Below are positions 27,031-38,501 of a stretch of 64,000 nt of DNA, one piece after another. Under the pieces are notes generated by a model that was not told the DNA's origin, searched no databases, and saw only the letters and a list, made by a program, of their open reading frames with translations. The DNA comes from Casuarina equisetifolia. Lineage: Eukaryota; Streptophyta; Magnoliopsida; Fagales; Casuarinaceae. Each line of letters opens with the position of its first letter. The first letter of the stretch is position 1. The stretch spans positions 15,178,501 through 15,242,500 of the forward strand of contig CM052360.1 in assembly GCA_028551475.1 (NCBI GenBank). Direction: 5' to 3'. The translations under genes and the position numbers were made by a program.

Positions 27031-30000
27031 CTATCTATAGTGCAGAAGCTCCCTCTCTATGGGCTCAAATTCTTTAAGGTTGTCCACTACATTTTGAACT
27101 TTCTTGGATAGCTGTTCACCATGCTCCTCAACCATTTTCATAAAAGCATTTAGCTGTTCTTGATATGTCGCACAAAGCCGTTTCCTATTCCGCAGTTCTG
27201 TAGTTAATTCCTGGATTTTTTTATCCTTTTCATCCTACAATAGCCATGCAAAAATCAACTGATTTATGCCATAATCAATAATAAATAATCAACACCATCA
27301 CCAACTTAGGCAAAGCACCCCACACACAACATCATTCAATTGTCTACTTAACGTGATATTCAGAATATTGTCAATGACTGGACTAAGAAGTTAGTAGAAT
27401 ACAAGCGTATATAACTATGTATTCACATGCATGCATGCATGCAAGCAGGTGACTCGTACTTCCTGAAAGAGATAATACACATACACAGCACACATGCATT
27501 CTCCTACATTAACATTTCAGAAGTGGAAAAGGGAATACCTAAACAATGTAAATAATATATGGCCTGTCTATGATGTGGAAACAGAAATTCAGAGGAAATA
27601 AAGAGGTGAACACAACAATGCTAAGACGTCCCAAACATAGAAGATGGCTGTCATACAGTCAAAACAGTTAAATGCCTGATCAGTAAAGATGTTAAAAATA
27701 AAATGTTAGTTGAAATGATTATCGCCAATTGCTTAAGTTTGAGAATATCAAATATATTTTTTACTGCAATTATGTTAAACATAAAAAACGAACTGTTTAC
27801 ATAGTACTGGCCAAGTCTTGGAAAGACGTCTACAATTGCAACAATGCTTCCAAACGCCAAAGCGTCCCTTTTAGCCATCTTTATTTGATCATCTCGTTCT
27901 AGGACGGCCTAAAGCTTCTTACAGAAAGAACTAGGTTTGTCAGAGAAATTGCTGATACCTAATCTCATGCCGGGAAGACTCTCAGATGCTAAAACATTAC
28001 GCAGGATCTCACACAATCCAAAACCAGGAGACGTTTGCTCATATATTTTGATGTTTTATGGTAGCTTCAAACAGAGACAACATACAAAAGAATTAAAGCC
28101 AAAAATAAACAGCTTTAAGGTATAGGGATAAGCAAATAAGTTTCCTCAACTCCAATATTTAAGAGGTCTGTTATCTCAACCAACATCAGGACCCTAAAAT
28201 GCAACACTTTCAACCATGCAAGGATTTTTTAGCACCTGTCTTAGACAAGAAGACTAATACTACGATTTTTTTGTATTGTTGAAACGACCAAGCCCAATTG
28301 AACATTAGAAATAACCATCAGCATTAGTTTGATGTTGTCCTGAAGAAAATTTCCAAGGTAACCACCGATCCTATGAGCTAACCACAATTTACCATATTCC
28401 TAATAACTAAACATCCTGCTCTTAAAATATTAGCTTTAGGCATGGAAAAAATGGAATTGATCTTGTTCCAGAAACCCAAATGCTTAATTTGTTAAAATCC
28501 AGCAAAATAGAAATGATACTGCAGCTACAGCTATTTGGGTCACCTGAACCTCACATCATTGTCAATGTCCGTTGAGGGAAGCATGAACCTATAAATCAGT
28601 ATGGCTCCTATGAAACCAATATCTCTTGGAAACTTCCTGAACCAGTGTTCTAACTGTACTTAAGGCCTAACACATCATCTAGGACAGCAAGAATTGTACC
28701 ACCTGCAATGAACCACTCTCTTCATTCATAAATTTCATAATAGAACAAAGCAGCCTGAAGATGCATGATTGTGTTCATGAAATTTTAAATTAACATTAGA
28801 CTCAAGACCTGTAGAAACATTAGGTCCTAAAAGTCTAATTTTTCTCATACTTAAAAATTCATAAAGATAAATAAAGGGTACCTATTAATTCTAACAACTG
28901 ATTGCAGAGTTGAGTATTTGGACCTTTCAATTCATAGATGTGGATCTCAGACCCATGAATGGGGATATTCCCGAAACTCAGAAAGAAAAAAGGAAGTGAG
29001 TTAGACAAAAAGAGAAGAACACAATTTGGTTTGTCAAAGTACCCCTCCAAAGATACCCAACCAGTAGAGTCTTAAACAGAAGCCTAAGTTAACATCTTTT
29101 AAGGGCCAGTTTGTACCAGAAAATACTTAATACCTAACAGCTAATACCCGAAGTTTTATCCACTTTCCCCTTATCCATGAAAACTAGATGCCTTAAAAAG
29201 GAACTTAAAACAGTAAACATAGTAATTGCATAATTAGAAACTTAAAACTATTGCTAACACATCTTCCTGATATAAACAATTTCCAAAGAAAAGCTTCCAG
29301 AGACTCCCCTAGAAGTTCAAAGCCAGTGTATTTTGATATGGATAAGACAAACTAAGAAACTAATGTTGCCATATCTGCAACCATTCACCATTTTGACGTT
29401 TAAGACATTATTCAAGCTACCATTCCTCACATGTTCTGCCAATGAGTTTTCTAGCAATGCAAAAGTGCTCTAAGTACTAAAGTAATAGCCCGATGCAAAT
29501 CTACTTGATAATATTTAGTTTTGTGGGCTATGTAAGTGATGTTCCATTCACAGAAAAGATTGAACCGTTTTTTGCGCCAATACTCTACGAGTTAAAGCAT
29601 TTCTCAACCATTTATACAAAATCCCCATTCCAATTACCTATCAAAAGAAGAAAAAAGAAAAGACAGATGTTTCACCCAAAACACTATTTCAAAGTATAAA
29701 AAACCTGCTTTTAGGTTCAAACTACTGGTGGTACACATTTAGCCCGAATTTATTTATTTTAGTCTTGTCATTCCAGAGTTGGCAAACACTTTCTATGGAT
29801 CATAGACACGTGGTTTCCAGTTAATGTTATTATCGGGTTAGAGGAATTAGCAGTTGGCAAAGTAGATAATATATTTTAAAATCTTCAGAGAGGGCTGTCA
29901 ACATGTTTGGTGAAAATCCATAGTAAATGAGCCCCACTATATTTGGCATTTCACACAATATTTGATGTTCCAGAAAACGTCATCCAAAAAAAATAACAAA

Positions 30001-30732
30001 ATGGAACTTCTTCATACATTTGAATGGACTCTTTGCCTTCTATATGTATGTGAAACCCTTTTTCTCTAATGAAGACCTAATCTACAATACTACGACTTAA
30101 TGTTCTCAATTCTTCTCTAAAAAACAGGACAGAGTACATATATTCTGTAGTTAATAATTGGGTAAGCTGCATGTCATATGATCCAGAGCATTAGTGGAAA
30201 AGTACGTAGTCATTATTGTGTAAGGAGAAGCAAATAAAACCAACAGGAATAGGTAGAGTAAACAGCAGGTACTGCAGTGAAAAGACAATAAACATACTCC
30301 GCATATAATTGCATAAGAAAAAAGAAATCTCACCATTGTTTGACGAGCTTCGCGCGGGGACACTACAAGTGGATGATTATGGTCCTTCACAAATTTAGTA
30401 ATCACCCATTTTCCAGACTTATCATATTTTACATGAATCATGGCCTTACAACCTTCCCTGGTACTAGGCCGTGGCTTCCTAACTGACCCAAACTTACCAC
30501 GAATACTAACACAGTACCCCTCCTTATTGCATCCAAGCCGGCGGGCAAGAATCTTCCCATCTCTTTCAGAGCGACGGCAGGACATCACACGCATGACAAA
30601 TCCTACCCGTCGGGCATACTCATCATAGAATATCTTGGCAGCATCTTCAGATTCAAATTCCATACCTTCATATGGTTCTACAACCATATCGCTTTCACAT
30701 GCGACCAAATCTGCTCCACTAGAACTCTCCAT
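27031..30732 (-). CDS. Short FAR1-family protein (FAR1 DNA-binding domain only), 200 residues
   Basis: A small nuclear protein related to the DNA-binding part of FAR1/FHY3, transcription factors domesticated from Mutator-like transposases. Coding exons are 30732-30334 (133 codons) and 27234-27031 (67 codons plus stop included in the 204 bases), separated by a 3.1 kb intron with a GTGAGA donor and a TTGTAG acceptor, phase 0. The FAR1 domain runs from [20 protein letters not shown] to FVKDHNHPL. The zinc ligands are a Cys in GCNKEG, a Cys in EGCKAM and the HNH histidines. The second exon is a heptad-like coiled coil starting [24 protein letters not shown] transposase and SWIM domains of full FAR1 proteins are absent, as in Arabidopsis At2g43280-type proteins. 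The ATG at 30732 has strong context. If the leader intron is not spliced, an in-frame ATG at 30774 would add 14 residues. Confidence 0.92.
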
Positions 30733-31660
30733 TGCCTGGGCCCCCTCATCTGAGTCCACTGCCACACACAACATTATTTGCCTTTAATACACATACAAGA
30801 ATGTCATCATCTTACAAGGTAAGCTCAGTCATTCAAGGTCATTCTTGAAGCAATAGCATTCTACTTCTTCACCAAGTGAATGAAGGAGATAAAGAATGGC
30901 AATAGTTGAGATTGTATGCTTTTGTTTATTAGATGTAAAAGAAAATAAGAAGAACTTTCATCCAAAACCAGGCAGCCGTACAAGGACTAATTGGTGCTTT
31001 CTTTCTGTCAGAGCAACCAACCTGAGCATCTCTAACACTTGATTCCATCTTCTTTCCACTTTTCCAGCACGCGAGTCGATGTTTAACTTTTAGTTAATTT
31101 ATCAAACATTTGGTAAGCCAAAAGACAACACATCCAAACAACTCTGAAAGATCAAGGCAAACGCGTGTTGCGCCGAACCATCCAACCTTCGTAGACTGGC
31201 ACGTCAAATACTGCATAAAAGAAGCACAACTGCGATTCTGGCACATTTGGCACTCCATAAGCAGTACCCCGCAAAGACGACAAAGTGGCCAAAAGCATCA
31301 AACAAATTACTACTACCAGAGATCCCAACAGCCCAGATAGGCAGGAGCTATTAAAGGCAACGCTTTTTATTAGATGATTCACAGCTTTTACCTATAAACT
31401 GAAGTGACTTCAGACACGGGTAAAGCACGAAAATGGCAAAAGAAATTAGGGGATTGGATCAGATGGAGAAGGAAGTGATGGGTGTTAATAGGAATCATGA
31501 AAAAGAAAGCAACTTACTTGATTACCGCTGCTAGCGACGAGGATCTCGTGCCTGTGAAGAGTTCAGAGAGATTGGCTTGTAAAATGCAACTTTGGAGCAG
31601 GTTCAAAACGCTGGGAGACAGATTCAGACAAATCCGTGGCCTTTCTATTCTCTGCGTGGA
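30733..31660 (-). promoter_or_regulatory. FAR1-family gene leader with an inferred 5' UTR intron
   Basis: On the minus strand a good donor (AATCAA then GTAAGT, donor bases at 31517-31516) and an acceptor (GTGTGTGGCAG, AG at 30760-30759) suggest a noncoding first exon from about 31518 to 31660, an intron, and a 26-base second leader segment. The first exon has no ATG. After splicing, an out-of-frame ATG at 30749 opens a 23-codon frame overlapping the main start. Its context is weak and the main ATG context is strong, so scanning would mostly pass it. Confidence 0.45.
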
Positions 31661-33999
31661 GACAACACTATTTACGAATCGAAAGCAAAATGCGGCAGCG
31701 GTGATGTTGAGTAATCAAGCTCTTGTTTACTACACAAGTTTCTTCTTTCTGTCAAGATATGAAGGTATTTTTCTTTTTTATAAACTGATTTTTTTTAAAG
31801 AAAAGTCTTTTAATTTAACATCAATGTCAATGCCATAAATAAGATGCTAAAGGATGAAATATCTATCCTACCCTACTAAAACATGAGTTTATAAAGCTAT
31901 TTATAAAATAGTAAGTAACATTAACTCTTGCATTAATTTTTGAATTAAATAATAAATTTTTTAATATAAAATTAAAGTTCATATTTTTTTCTTAACACCC
32001 TTATAATAGTTTATAAGACAATAAAATGGTTTTATAATTGAGTTTACATAGTTAATTATAAGATAATAAATAACATCAATTTTTGTATTGATCTTTGAAT
32101 TGATAATAAGTCCTTTAATATGAAATTATAGTTCAGACTTCTTCCTTGACATTTTTATGATAGTTTATAAGACATTAAAATGGTTTTATAATTATCTATT
32201 ATGCTAGAGGCATGTTACAAATTACGATATTTGTTTTACATTGTTAACAATCCACCATGATAAAGAAGATTATAAAACTTATGGAACATTGAAGATGAAT
32301 CTTAATGGTACTAAGCCTTTTCTCCTATATAAATGCTAAAAATGTGAACTAAAAATGAAGTGGGAATAGGAAAATAATAAAAACAATAACTGAGTGGGCT
32401 AAACAGTTCTACCTCCACTAAATAATCAACAATGACATTGGTGTTTCATCCATTATGTGCCTTAAAAGAATTGAACACCTACTATTATGAAGGATCAGAT
32501 TCACCTTTTTAAATATTGGGCATTATCTTCTTCTAGCTTGAGTCCTTAATGAATCCTCTTTCCGGACTGCAGACCCATCTCGAAAGCTTCTATTTCTTTA
32601 AATTCAAAAGTAATATAGGCGTGAATTCAAACTATTTTGCCATCTTTGGATAGAGATTTAAACGTACAAACTCAGGTTGAGTTATTATCACGGGAATTAG
32701 TGGTAGGTTATGCTAATTTCCATACTTTGTGTTCCCATGTTAACTATGAGCATATCATAGAACCTTTTAGAGCATTTAATTTTTTTTTAAAAAAAGGACA
32801 GAGCCTGCATAAATTTATTTCAAATAAAATAAAAGAACAGTCGTAAACATTACCCGAACACGTCCCCAGCAAAGAATAAAACAAAATACATGGGTGGAAT
32901 AATCACATAACCCAAGCCGTTAAACTCTCAAGGGGGGTAATATAGGTTGTAATGCATATAGTTAAATAAGGTAATTGAGAACCCTAAATTGCTGGTCTCA
33001 AAACTCAAACTTTTTAGCCTTGAAACAATAATAGACATTAGAAAAAAATTGTTCTTAATTTCTTGGTGATAACAATGTATAAAATCAATAAATTACTTTT
33101 TTTGTTATTTATAGATTTTATTCATTACTTTCAAATGTAATTTCAAGTTTCTTTAAAAAAAAAAATTATGTGGAGACAATAAGTTCAGTAGTCTAGATTA
33201 TATTGGCTGAAAAATAAATTTGGATATTGAATGCTTTAAGATTTCAAATTTACACTACATGAATATCTTGAATTATCTAGTTTTCGTGTCATTTAGGAAA
33301 TCATTATTGAGTAGAAGAAAATCTAAGCTAAAAAGAGAGTGTTCCTGTTATGATAAAAAGGATCCAAAAAAAAAAAAAAACATAAAGTAGCTAGTGCAAA
33401 TTTAGAGCCATAAATCATACTTGCAATGATGCAAAAGGTCATAGCCGTTATTTGAGAGTAATTTATCCTAAAGATCATTCAAGCCATTAGCCAAAATGAA
33501 ATTAGTTCTCATAGTTTACCATTAAAGGGAAAAATGTTTTTCTTTTGACCCATTAAATTTATCTTTGTCAAGTGTGTGTAAGTTGTACCAAATCTAAATA
33601 AAATCCAATGACTAGTTTATGATAAACCTTTGACTTCACAAACATTAAAGGGAATTCCAAAATACAATTACTAAGGGGGATTTCAATTTACAAAGAGAGT
33701 ATTATACTTCAATTAATTTCACTAAAAAACTATCACAGAAGTGGCATTATAGAGAAAGGAAACATGATTTTCTTAATATGATCAGATCTTTGATGAGTTT
33801 TTAAGGTTACCCAACTCTTTTTGGACATGCTCTAGATGGTTGCAATATACTCATCAAGTTTTATCTCCTTTATACTTATACAACTGTAAAAGCACATTCA
33901 CATTTAAGCATGTCTTGCAAAAGTAAGATGGATAGGTTGGAATTCCAAATTCGAAAGCACATTCAGGAGACTACACAAGCAGCTGTGAAGCAAAGTTGC
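31661..33999. other. Intergenic DNA between the divergent FAR1-family genes, with a two-copy tandem repeat
   Basis: AT-rich DNA without a recognisable gene. Two adjacent copies of a block of about 155 bases cover roughly 31917-32200. Both contain TTTGAATT, AATTAAAGTTCA-like words and end GTTTATAAGACA followed by TAAAATGGTTTTATAATT. They are diverged by many substitutions. Poly(A) stretches occur near 33155 and 33367. No promoter element could be fixed by eye. Confidence 0.5.
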
Positions 34000-34179
34000 G
34001 TGCCACAGAAGCCTAGAAAAATAAAAAGGGCATGGGAAAGTAGGCCCTGTCTACGGTTGTATATATGTCAGCATAGCTACAGTCGCTCCCTTTTTCAAAC
34101 ACAACCCAAGTCCTCCATTTTGCAAATGCCATTCATACCCGCGTACATTAGGCAGTCCAGTAACACAAATTTATTCAGG

Positions 34180-35299
34180 TATACTCCTAATTCTCCAATT
34201 TTCTTCTGCTTCTTCTGCTGCGAAAGTATACTTGAATTGTTTTACATGCAATTAGAACCCTAGAATTCAACGCTTGATCAGAGCTCACTATGAATAATCA
34301 CACTGAAGTTCACGGCAGTCTTAAAGTTCGTTTCTTTCTTTAACTCTGATTTTGGGGTGTCAGCCATGATGGGTACTGTCAGTTTATGAATACGGATCAA
34401 ATTGTGAACCCCAGAATTTATGTTTCGTTTTTTGAAATTTGGTTCGAGTTTTTTTGGTTCCTACTGTTTTCTAATTTAACTGAAATTTTGTTAAGACTTA
34501 ACTTGGTTGTTATGGAAGTCAACCGGCAACGAGGAAAATGGAAAAAGAAGATTCAGATCTTGAGGGAGTCTTTGGTTCCGTTTCCGACCATTTTTGGCGG
34601 GGGCCAAAGGTTAGGGGACAGAAGTGAATAAATGAAAGAAAATGAAGAAAACATTTTAAATTTGGTTTAACATCTCATTGCTACAAGTATTTCTCCAACA
34701 GAAAAGAGTTTACTGAAGCCAGGAAAGGAATTGTATGGGTTTTAATTTAAGGAGACAAAGATATAAAATTCAGTAGACTGTATCTGCTGTCTCCATCTCC
34801 AATGAGCTGAGAAGTTTAAAACAAGCCTTGGCTTAAAGCAGGGGAACTGGAAAGGTAGGGAAAAATTTGGAGCCACGACAACATAAAACTAAATTTTAAC
34901 GCATTTTCTATATTTGTATGTTTTTCATTTTCTTGAGTAAGTTATGTCAAATTCTAATTTCAGGACAACAACATTAGAAGAAAGTTGAGAGGCACCTTTT
35001 CCTTTTCCATCTCCTTTTTCTCACTTAACATAGCGATGATACTTTTTGACATAACGGATATTTTTCATGTCCATTATCTACATTATCAATATTTTTCATC
35101 AACGAATGTTGTTGATCATTGATACAAGCTGATTTTTAGATCTCTTGAAGTTTATGAGTTCCATCTTTTGATCATCAATATCTGAAGTTATTGTGTTCAG
35201 ATTTAATATTTTTTTCCAACGTAGTAAAGTTGTTGGGTTGAACAGCATCCTTGCAGGCATTATTTTTGTGTTAAGCTGTTATGTAGTGGAACAAGGAAT
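34180..35299 (+). promoter_or_regulatory. Probable 5' leader of the second FAR1-family gene, likely spliced
   Basis: A pyrimidine-rich stretch (TTCTTCTGCTTCTTCTGCTG, about 34201) and an AACCCTAG telo-box-like word at 34255-34262 look like a plant 5' leader. A strong acceptor, CATCCTTGCAG, ends at 35256, directly before 43 leader bases and the ATG at 35300. A donor for this intron may be near 34326, but that is uncertain. The start of transcription was not fixed. Confidence 0.35.
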
Positions 35300-36405
35300 A
35301 TGGATTTGCATGATATAAATGGGAAAATGGAAACTTCTGCCAGAGGGGAACCGGACACATCTACTTTTGTTGTAAATCAAGAACCATGTGAGGGTTTGTA
35401 TTTTGAATCAGAAGCGGCTGCCAGAGCATTCTATGATGAGTATGCCAAACAAGTAGGATTTGTAACCCGTGTATTGTCATCCCGAAAGTCTGAGCGTGAT
35501 AGGTCAATCATCTCTCGTGGACTTGGATGTAGAGGGAGTTCTGTTAATAGAAAGCAAGGTGGGCAGCGAAAGCTTTGCACAGCAATGATTCTGTTGAAGA
35601 GAGAGAAGTCAGGGAGATGGGTGGTCAGGAAATTTGTGAGGGACCATAATCATCCATTGATGGTTCAGTTGAGAAAGAATCGTCGAACACTTGTAAGCTT
35701 GTCTTGCTTTGCATTATTCCTTCGGCAATTGTGTTCCTTTTCCCTTTTTTGGTAATTTAAAATTTTACTTATGTTATCTTATCTTTTTGAGCTTTTTTGA
35801 TCTTTTAATCAGATTTTGGGCCATATAATGACAGAAACTTTTTCATTGATTTTATCTCTGAAGATGTTCTGGCTCTTTGATTGGCAGCCAAACTCTTTCT
35901 CTTTTTCTTTTTCTTTTTTTGGTTTTTAATATGAAAATGATTAGTGGGAAAATAATCTTGTCCGAGCTTTGGGATTGCTATTTTGTTAGAGACAGATTTC
36001 TCAAAGTGAAGATGTCATACCTAGATTTTCAGGGGAACCTTTCTTCTATAGTGATTTATTTGATGCCTTTCTAATTGATTAATCATTCTTTGCTTGGTGC
36101 AGTTTCAGCTCTCTCTCTTTTTAAGGAACCCATTTGCATATTTTTCCATTACTTAATTCCTTCCCAACTTGCAGATGGTTCTTAAATCTCCATAGTTGTT
36201 CCTCTGCTTGCTGTCAGTAAATGTCTCCTTCATGCTTAAATCCTTTCAAAATTGATATGTGAGAAAATTTAACTTTTTCCCTTCAGACAATGATCACTGG
36301 TTGTAGGCATCCATACCTAGGGCTTTGATCAGTCTTCCTAAGATGGTAGACAACATGCTATTGGTGCACCAGAGTTTTTTTCTTTTTATGTTTATCTCAC
36401 GTCTC

Positions 36406-36467
<62 letters not shown>

Positions 36468-38501
36468 ATACACACGTACACACACTTACACACACATGCA
36501 CACACACACATCCTCAATCACCCCCTCTCTTCTTACGTCTGTGTAAGTAACTCATATAGACGAACCCTTTAGTTCTAGAAAAAAATCTTATGTAGAGCAC
36601 TTCTGGTCGTTTTACTAGTTTTAAGAAGCTATCTTTACATTTTTTTTTAGCATTATATTATCAAGAATTGATGACAGCTTTATGTTCTATCCCTCTCGGC
36701 TAAATTTGTCTGAAGAGATTTTTTCTCAGCATTTGTTTGACTCCCTGCTAACAGGGTTTTCAGAGACTTGTTTCTCTTGTCAGTATTGATGGTTCCTTCT
36801 CACTGATCAGCTGTCTTGTTTCCAACTGCCTCCTTATGGTCCAAGATTTCTGCAGAAGATGTTTCACAACCTAAAAGAAGGGGAGAAAAAAGAATATGAA
36901 CTTTTGCCAATACACAGCCCTGGTGCCAGGGTCCTTACGAAATTTTGGTTTGCCTACCATCTGGTCATGAAGGAGATGTGCTGGGAGATCCTAAAAATAA
37001 ATAAGTCATATACTATATTTTTCTGAGGAAAAATGTCATGATTTAGGTAATCATTTTAATGGGGTAGAGAATTTCCTTCCGTGGTTTAAACCTATGGATT
37101 GTAAAATTTAAATGCCTACCATCACACAAAGCAGAAACTTTCTCAACTCTCCACATGAAAAATCCTCATCATTAACCAATTTTGTACCGGTTTTTGGAGC
37201 TTCCGGAAATGCCCTAGGTTAATTGCTGCTGGTTTTACCTGATGCAAATGGAAAGAAGATAACTTTTCATAACTGTGGTGCGGTTCTTTCAAATTTTCTT
37301 TAGCAAGGGAAATAGCATTTGTAGACAGAAATCCTGGTATGTCAAAGCATACCAAGTAAATGGAGTTTCGTAAGGGGAAGACTCTAAAGACGTTTTATTG
37401 CACTTATTATCCGTGAGTAATGAGTGCAGATAAATGGTTGGCCTTAGTAGCAAACGGTTATCCAGCTAAATTTTGAGGAACAAGTTATTCTATATATCCA
37501 AGATGTAAAGTTGCCATATAATTTCTGAGTATCTTTTGTAAACTTATTTTAGTTTCAGAGAAATTACTCACTGAAAAAAGCTGGAGTTGATTTTTACTGG
37601 ATGATATCTTGAAATAGCTTAGAATTAATTGGGTGTGCATTCCAGCAGATCAAGTCAAAGGCTTTATGATGAACAGCATCTTTGACTGCTTGCATAATCA
37701 GTTGCCAAAAGTAAGGTCCTCAATACGTCTACAAGTAGTGCATTAGAGAAAACCTTTTAGTCCATTAGTACTTCAACCAGGTTTTGTATTGTTTTCTTAA
37801 TGGGTTTTCTGTGCATGCCCCCTGCCCACCTATACCCTCCCCTCCCTCCCATCCTTCCCATCCTTCCCATCCCCTCTACAGCAGACGCACACACTCAATA
37901 CAAATAGGCAAATGTGCCATTTATATAAGGCTAATTTTATGTGGTAGCATTTGAATTTTATCTTGGTATGTATTATCCTGAGTTTTATTGTTTATGAGTA
38001 CATCAATAGCCCTGTATGATCTAGGATGGTTCAACAATTGTCTGATTCCTCCAAGCATGTGACTTGTCTTTGCATTTTCCATTCCCAATAAAGTTCAACT
38101 ATCTATGCTGTTTTCAGTAAATTTCAACTTTCAACCTGTGCTCAAACTAATAATTGTTTTTTGATTTCCCATTTCTGTTGGGTTTAGAAAATGATTTACT
38201 TGTGTGGTCTATATGATATTCTCTATTACCATTTTAATCCCATCTACTTCCATCTCCTTGATGAGTATATCTTTTTTCTTTTTCATCTGTTTTCAAGGAT
38301 GAGAAGGATAAGAAAATTCTGGAATTATCAGCGGAATTGCGGGCTAAGAAGCGGCTAAGTTCTGCATATAGAGAACAGCTACTTAAATTTATGAAAGATG
38401 TTGAAGACCGCAATGAGCAACTATCAACTAAAGTTCAGTTAGTTTTTGAAAATCTAAGGGAGTTTGAAGCTACAAGGAAAGAGGTCTCAGACCATAGATA
38501 A
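35300..38501 (+). CDS. Second short FAR1-family protein, 198 residues, divergent paralogue
   Basis: It has the same architecture as the minus-strand FAR1 gene at 27-30.7 kb: exon one 35300-35692 (131 codons), a 2.6 kb phase-0 intron (GTAAGC to TTTCAAG), and exon two 38298-38501 with exactly 67 codons plus stop. The FAR1 domain runs from CEGLYFESEAAARAFYDEYA to FVRDHNHPL, with Cys in GLGCRG, Cys in KLCTAM and HNH as zinc ligands. The loop between the cysteines is about ten residues shorter than in the neighbour. Exon two again forms a coiled coil, DEKDKKILELSAELRAKKRL. No transposase or SWIM domain is present. The two genes diverge from a shared region of about 3.6 kb and are probably an old inverted duplication. 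Protein identity between them is moderate, so function may have split. A role in transcription or in modulating full FAR1 proteins is inference. Confidence 0.92.
36409..36510. repeat. Compound microsatellite (CT)n(CA)n in the FAR1-family intron
   Basis: A (CT)n tract at about 36409-36437 runs straight into (CA)n to 36465 and then imperfect CACACGTA-type repeats to about 36510. It lies in the 2.6 kb intron and is likely length-variable between individuals. Confidence 0.95.

Noticed and set aside
36294-36546. Open frames on both strands with Arg-Glu or Thr-His repeats
   Set aside because: They are translations of the (CT)n(CA)n microsatellite in the FAR1-family intron.
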